Source: Saccoglossus kowalevskii (lineage: Eukaryota > Hemichordata > Enteropneusta > Harrimaniidae). Taken from it: 44,643 nucleotides of DNA. Every line of letters starts with the position of its first letter. Position 1 is the first letter of the stretch. Below, piece after piece: positions 39,661 to 44,643 of the stretch. A program made the translations under genes and the position numbers. The stretch lies in the NCBI RefSeq assembly GCF_000003605.2, contig NW_003155282.1, positions 51,309 to 95,951 of the forward strand, given 5' to 3'. A model generated the notes under the pieces. That model saw only the letters and a program-made list of their open reading frames with translations. It ran no database searches and was not told where the DNA came from.

Positions 39661-41545
39661 TTATTAAATGACGTCGGTTTCGGAGCTCGTAATATTGTCG
39701 TGCTATTATTTCCACTGAGACCCCATAGCCGGGATTCACTCCCCATGCAGTCTATTTTATTTAGAAAGCGCAGATGGCTCCAATGGTGGATATTATTTCG
39801 ATAGTTTTGCTCATAAATAGGCAATTAAGCAACTCTTAATAAGATTCACCATGATATGGTACATATCGCTGTAGTGTTTGGCATTTGATTAACTCTTCAT
39901 TCGGTTCTAATAACGGGCGATGTTTATCTGGCCCGTCTCGCGGTCAGCACGTCGACTAAATTGGGTTCGAATTATTTCCAAATTTGCCTGTGTATTTCGT
40001 GCTGAAGAGAAAACTAATTGGAAAATGCCATGCCGCGTAAGAGGATACGGACTCCTGTAGTAGTGCGGATATCAGGATGGTCAACACGTTGTGTAGATAA
40101 TTGAATACCAATCGGCATCCCTAATGCCGTTTTATTTTGGAGTACAACATTGTTCATTTTGGAGGGGCCTCATTGCTACGTTCACACGACAGCATTTTAT
40201 CGTAGCTCTACTGCCTCTCATTGACCCACACTCGGGACATATTATGTAACTGAGCCAATAGTTTCATCAAATTCCATGTAATCACAACCGTAAATGAACA
40301 ATGCAGCGCAACATAAAATATGGCCATCATTTCGATCGCGCGCAATCTGTGCCGGTGCCAGGCTCTTTCTTTGTTATGTCACGACACGCTAACATCATCA
40401 ACGAGCTCCGAATTCGGTACATACGTCTCATCGCCCGTCACAGTTTACGTATAGCCTAGGTTTATCGGTCTCTTGGGTAACTCTTTATTGTTTACCGTGA
40501 TATAAATTCTAATTTAGTGGAAAAATTGTCGACAAAGGCGGTGCATTTATAATTCACATATCTTTCAAATGAACCCAATCGAATTAACATTGGACATATA
40601 ATATCCAATTCACTTCTGTTGAGTATCAATTATTTCGCATAAAGACTTCTCGTGATGGTGATGGGCATTTATTATTGCATGATATCGTAGACACACCGTT
40701 TGTCATTAAATCCAGGAATAATTCATACTAGTACTTATATAACGCGCCGGCTTCATTGAACTACGTTAACGCAAAATCACGTGCAGATTCATTTCATAGC
40801 TGAGCGGCGTGAAAAAAACGAATACGCGCCAGACCCGTCACGTGTTATTACATCATAAGTGACCTGTGTAATTTTGTCACGCAATTGTCAAATTTTTCCT
40901 CTATTTCCGATAAAGTTTTTCTGATTCAACCATGTCGGTGAATCGAAACTCGGTGTTCGCTCTCCATGCACCACACGGTGACAGTCACGTGTCCACTCCC
41001 AGTGCGCGCGCGGGACAGTCTTGGATGGTTTTAAATTCATGACTTGGTGAGAACAAAAAGAAATCCCTTCCACTGCCTATCCGAGACAACTATCAAGGGA
41101 AAATTACGCGTCTGATTTATTTTAATGCTTACCTATAACCCACTGCTGTATGCGGAACCACACTTAGTGCTCGGCACGACCGGTGCGGACGTACTCTATA
41201 ATTGACAATATATTATTTTTTACAGCTTCCATGGAGATCGTTTCTGAACAACCAATATGTTTTGCATGCTCGCGATGAATGATTGGGCCAATAATACTTT
41301 TAATGTTTGCCGCAAGCGAAAACTTTTTACAACTACTTAGCTCAATAATGGTGGACAGATGGGTTCCACCACCAGCAACATGTGCATTTAGGCGTTTTTT
41401 TGTTCCTCTGCGTGTCCCTTTGCATTTGGAAATGGTCGCATATTAAGCCTAAGAGACGACAGCGAAAATAGTCACGTGAGTGCACTGCCAGATGAGATGG
41501 CACATTACCATTGTGATACATCAAAAACAACAATAATAATAATCA
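39661..41545. other. intergenic with a cluster of CACGTG boxes
   Basis: CACGTG occurs near 40779, 40838, 40985 and 41473, most of them in the extended form TCACGTG. A CpG-rich GTGCGCGCGCGGGACAG lies near 41000. No exon was recognised. The minus-strand frame at 40888-41073 has a real ATG but no domain. Confidence 0.45.

Positions 41546-41605
<60 letters not shown>
41532..41605. repeat. (ATT)n microsatellite preceded by inverted (AAT)n
   Basis: Four AAT units, a CAATTA junction and about 20 ATT units form a hairpin-capable microsatellite. The minus strand reads poly-Asn across it, an artefact. Confidence 0.96.
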
Positions 41606-42258
41606 GCGTTCGGATACTTGTTTAAGATTTAATTTCCGATCGAACACATAGATATATTTTTGGCTGGAATGTAATAAGTGAGATGTATTTTTATATCTTT
41701 TATTTTTCGTATTAAATAGGTACACGGAAACGTGACTGTTGTAGCCTTGTTAACTGTGTACGTGCGCATGGGCGGGAAAGTTGCGTGTACGACACGTTTG
41801 ATAACGATTCAATATTACCTTCTCTAATTTCCAACATATCATTTGCGCTATTACAAATTCGAAAATAGTCGAGGAGGTGGAAAAGTTCTTTGGTATAGCT
41901 CCAGGCTGGCTCCAGGTCAGAATGCGTTAATAATGTGCACCCCAGTAAAAAAGTGTATTACCTTTTACTAAAAGCATCTGTGAGTTGTCATGATGTTGAT
42001 CCAAACCAGCTTTTTCAACATTTTATTTGTTTTCATGTTCAGAATAGCCCGACGTCTACGATTTCTGTACGCATAGACTTTTAAAGCAACTGTAAATCAC
42101 TCGCTATCGCTCGAAAACTAAAAAAATCATTCATTGTTTCTTAGAATGCGCTGACGACCCTCACTTACGCATTTCTTAATCGGCAGATCTCGAGAAAGCC
42201 TTCAGTTATTGGTCACCAATTGTTTCAATATTTTAACGTCTGCACTCTGCGCGGACTA
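41606..42258. other. intergenic, one E2F-like site
   Basis: Contains GCGGGAAA at 41772-41779 in a short CpG-richer segment (GCGCATGGGCGGGAAAG). The rest is unremarkable. Confidence 0.4.
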
Positions 42259-42288
42259 TGACGTCAGTGGGCGGCGCTGGGCGGGAAA
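42259..42288 (+). promoter_or_regulatory. CRE, GC box and E2F-type sites, promoter-like cluster
   Basis: Within 30 bp lie a perfect CRE TGACGTCA (42259-42266), a GC box GGGCGG (42269-42274) and GCGGGAAA (42281-42288), an exact E2F half-consensus. An ATG in near-ideal context (AAACATGG) starts two bases later. This arrangement is typical of a TATA-less housekeeping promoter. Confidence 0.4.
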
Positions 42289-42289
42289 C

Positions 42290-42424
42290 ATGGCAAGTAT
42301 CTGTTTTCGTTCGCTCTGCAAGATACGAAGAATGTATCCTCTTAGACATATCGCTTGTTGGTTTCCAACCGATGTAAAAGCGGTCTTTCTCAGCATGTTA
42401 AAGTTGTTTCAATACCAAACGTAA
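42290..42424 (+). CDS. candidate short first exon with Arg-rich N-terminus, unknown product
   Basis: From the ATG at 42290 the frame reads MASICFRSLCKIRRMYPLRH and continues to a stop at 42424 (44 residues). The start is rich in Arg, Ser, Cys and hydrophobic residues and lacks acidic residues for the first 28 positions, as in mitochondrial targeting peptides. A possible donor (GAT|GTAAAAG, near 42372) is weak. I know no family with this exact start. It may be the first exon of a gene continuing through the satellite to the right, a micropeptide, or chance next to a promoter-like cluster. Confidence 0.25.
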   Translation: MASICFRSLCKIRRMYPLRHIACWFPTDVKAVFLSMLKLFQYQT

Positions 42425-42981
42425 AATTAAGACTGTTTTCCTGCTGGGCTCGAGGAATTCCTTTGATCTCTGTTCTGCGCCGTCAAATGACAGGTGTAGG
42501 CTGCCGAGGCTGAAGCTTATGTCCGAATCGCACCACGCGACAATAAATCTTCATTGAATTGTCGCGCTTCTGAATAATTTCGATTTAATACGTTATGCCA
42601 CTGAAGCTGCGATCGAAGTAAATGCAACATCATATGAAATGTCCAACCTTTTAAAGTTTTTTAAGTGGGATTTCCTTGTTGAAACTTGGCCAATTTTATT
42701 TAGTTCTTGCAATAATTACCTCTCCCAGCAGTACTAAAGCGTGTTAACACATGGTGAAGACCCGGCACCTGGCACAAGAATCACAGGGCAATAAATGATA
42801 ACACAGTATTATTTAAGGAATATTCTTAGTGTCGACAAATCCACCGGGAACCCATTCTATCATCTAAAATTCACAGCCAAGTTGAAACAAAACAAACAGG
42901 CATGTTATGTCCCGAAAAAATTGACATACTTCGAGGGGGAACTCCCCAATAGAACACTTCTAACTTGCATATCTACTATAC
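42425..42981. other. spacer before the terminal satellite
   Basis: No gene recognised. A plus frame at 42795-42995 (66 codons, starting MITQYYLRNILSV) has an ATG but runs into the satellite and has no known domain. Confidence 0.45.
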
Positions 42982-44643
42982 CTTGTTTGACTTAGTCGTA
43001 TGGTATTGTTGATAATTTCAGCCGTATGGTATTGTTGATAATTTCATATGTACATATGGATATGCCCGTATGTGATCACTTGAATATTTCTATTTTGTTG
43101 ACTTAGTCGTATGGTATTGTTGATAATTTCATATGTACATATGGATATGCCCGGATGTGATCACTTGAATATTTCTATTTTGTTGACTTAGTCGTATGGC
43201 ATAGCTGATAATTTCATATGTACATATGGATATGCCCGGATGTGATCACTTGAATATTTCTATTTTGTTGACTTAGTCGTATGGCATAGCTGATAATTTC
43301 ATATGTACATATGGATATGCCCGGATGTGATCACTTGAATATTTCTATTTTGTTGACTTATTCGTATGGCGTAGCTGATAATTTCATATGTACAAATGGA
43401 TATGCCCGGATGTGATCACTTGAATATTTCTATTTTGCTGACTTAGTCGTATGGCATAGCTGATAATTTCATATGTACATATGGATATGCCCGGATGTGA
43501 ACATTTAAAGATTTCTATTTTGTTGACTTAGTCGTATGGCATAGCTGATAATTTCATATGTACATATGGATATCCCCGGATGTGATAACTTGAATATTTC
43601 CTTTTTGTTGACTTAGTCGTATGGCATAGCTGATAATTTTATATGTACAAATGGATATGCCCGGATGTGATAACTTGAATATTTCTATTTTGTTGACTTA
43701 GTCGTATGGCATAGCTGATAATTTCATATGTACACATGGATATGCCCGGATGTGATTGCTTGAATATTTCTATTTTGTTGACTTATTCGTATGGCATTGC
43801 TGATAATTTCACATGTACATATGGATATGCCCGGAGGTGATAACTTGAATATTTCTATTTTGTTGACTTATTCGTATGGCATAGCTGATAATTTCATATG
43901 TACATATGGATATCCCCGGATGTGATAACTTGAATATTTCTTTTTGTTGACTTAGTCGTATGACATAGCTGATGATTTCATATGTACATATGGATATGCC
44001 CGGATGTGAACATTTAAAGATTCTATTTTGTTGACTTATTCGTATGGCATAGCTGATAATTTCATATGTACAAATGGATATGCTCGGATGCGATCACTTG
44101 AATATTTCTATTTTTTGACTTAGTCGTATGGCATAGCTAATAATTTCACATGTACATATGGATATGCCCGGATGTGATCACTTGAATATTTCTATTTTGT
44201 TGACTTAGTCGTATGACATAGCTAATCATTTCATAAGTACATATGGATATGCCCGGATGTGATCACTTGAATATTTCTGTTTTGTTGACTTAGTCGTATG
44301 GCATAGCTAATAATTTCATATGTACATAGGGATATGCCCGGATGTGATCACTTGAATATTTCTATTTTGTTGACTTATTCGTATGGCATAGCTAATAATT
44401 TCATATGTACATATGGATATGCCCGCATGTGAACATTTAAAGATTTCTATTTTGTTGACTTATTCGTATGGCATAGCTAATAATTTCATATGTACATATG
44501 GATATGCCCGCATGTGAACATTTAAAGATTTTTCTATTTTGTTGACTTAGTCGTATGGCATAGCTGATAATTTCATATGTACATATGGATATCCCCGGAT
44601 GTGATAACTTGAATATTTCCTTTTTGTTGACTTAGTCGTATGG
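42982..44643. repeat. 85 bp-period satellite array, about 19 units, continuing past the window
   Basis: Each unit contains TTGACTTAGTCGTATGGCAT, AGCTGATAATTTCATATGTA, CATATGGATATGCCCGGATG and TGATCACTTGAATATTTC. GTCGTATGG starts at 43106, 43191 and 43276 give the 85 bp period. Every unit carries the 14 bp palindrome CATATGTACATATG or a one-base variant. The first unit has an extra 26 bp internal duplication (42995-43046). A second unit type replaces TGATCACTTGAATATT with GAACATTTAAAGATT near 43499, 44007, 44431 and 44516, spaced by multiples of about 85 bp. The high identity implies recent amplification. Confidence 0.97.

Noticed and set aside
41543-41725. Minus-strand frame ending in poly-Asn
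   Set aside because: Produced by the (ATT)n microsatellite.
42982-44643. CRISPR-like array
   Set aside because: Units abut with no unique spacers; it is a eukaryotic satellite.

Overview
The window is animal genomic DNA: AT-rich, intron-containing, and full of simple repeats, tandem arrays and decayed transposon pieces. Two conserved protein-coding genes can be recognised, both on the minus strand. The first is the opening exon of an RMND5 (GID/CTLH E3 ligase RING subunit) homologue at 1353-1488; the rest of that gene runs off the left edge. The second is a complete two-exon NK1/Nkx1-class homeobox gene at 30092-33251, with a TATA box and poly(A) signals. The organism is most likely an invertebrate bilaterian. 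A marine deuterostome or lophotrochozoan fits the repeat style, but the species cannot be fixed from the sequence alone.

Layout. 1-1.5 kb: start of RMND5 and its first intron. 1.5-11.4 kb: intergenic DNA with an (AAAT)n microsatellite, a ~495 bp tandem duplication with inverted relatives nearby, and a small inverted-repeat element whose ends carry a CTCF-like CACTAGAGGGCG core. 11.48-13.33 kb: a 55 bp-period tandem array of about 34 units. 13.69-16.52 kb: a decayed L1/Tx1-type LINE with endonuclease and reverse transcriptase remnants. 16.5-29.2 kb: mostly non-coding; it holds one possible class C GPCR (GABA-B-like) TM1-TM2 exon at 18.2-18.5 kb, a degenerate satellite at 21.8-22.4 kb, a 181 bp foldback element at 22.74-22.92 kb and a perfect NRF1-type palindrome at 23.7 kb. 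29.28-33.55 kb: the NK1 gene from poly(A) signals to TATA box. 33.6-42.9 kb: upstream intergenic DNA with a 332 bp TIR element, a 208-210 bp tandem duplication, a cluster of CACGTG boxes, and a CpG-rich CRE/GC-box/E2F segment at 42.26-42.29 kb that looks like a promoter with a short first exon. 42.98 kb to the end: an 85 bp-period satellite that continues past the window.

The genes do not form a pathway. RMND5 is a housekeeping ubiquitin-ligase subunit and NK1 a developmental transcription factor. About 28 kb between them contains little recognisable coding sequence, as expected around a developmental regulator. No single clearly new gene system was found. The most unusual features are the CTCF-like core carried in the ends of a small inverted-repeat element, the 55 bp array in which many units carry a heat-shock-element-like GAAnnTTC core, and the possible GABA-B-like exon.
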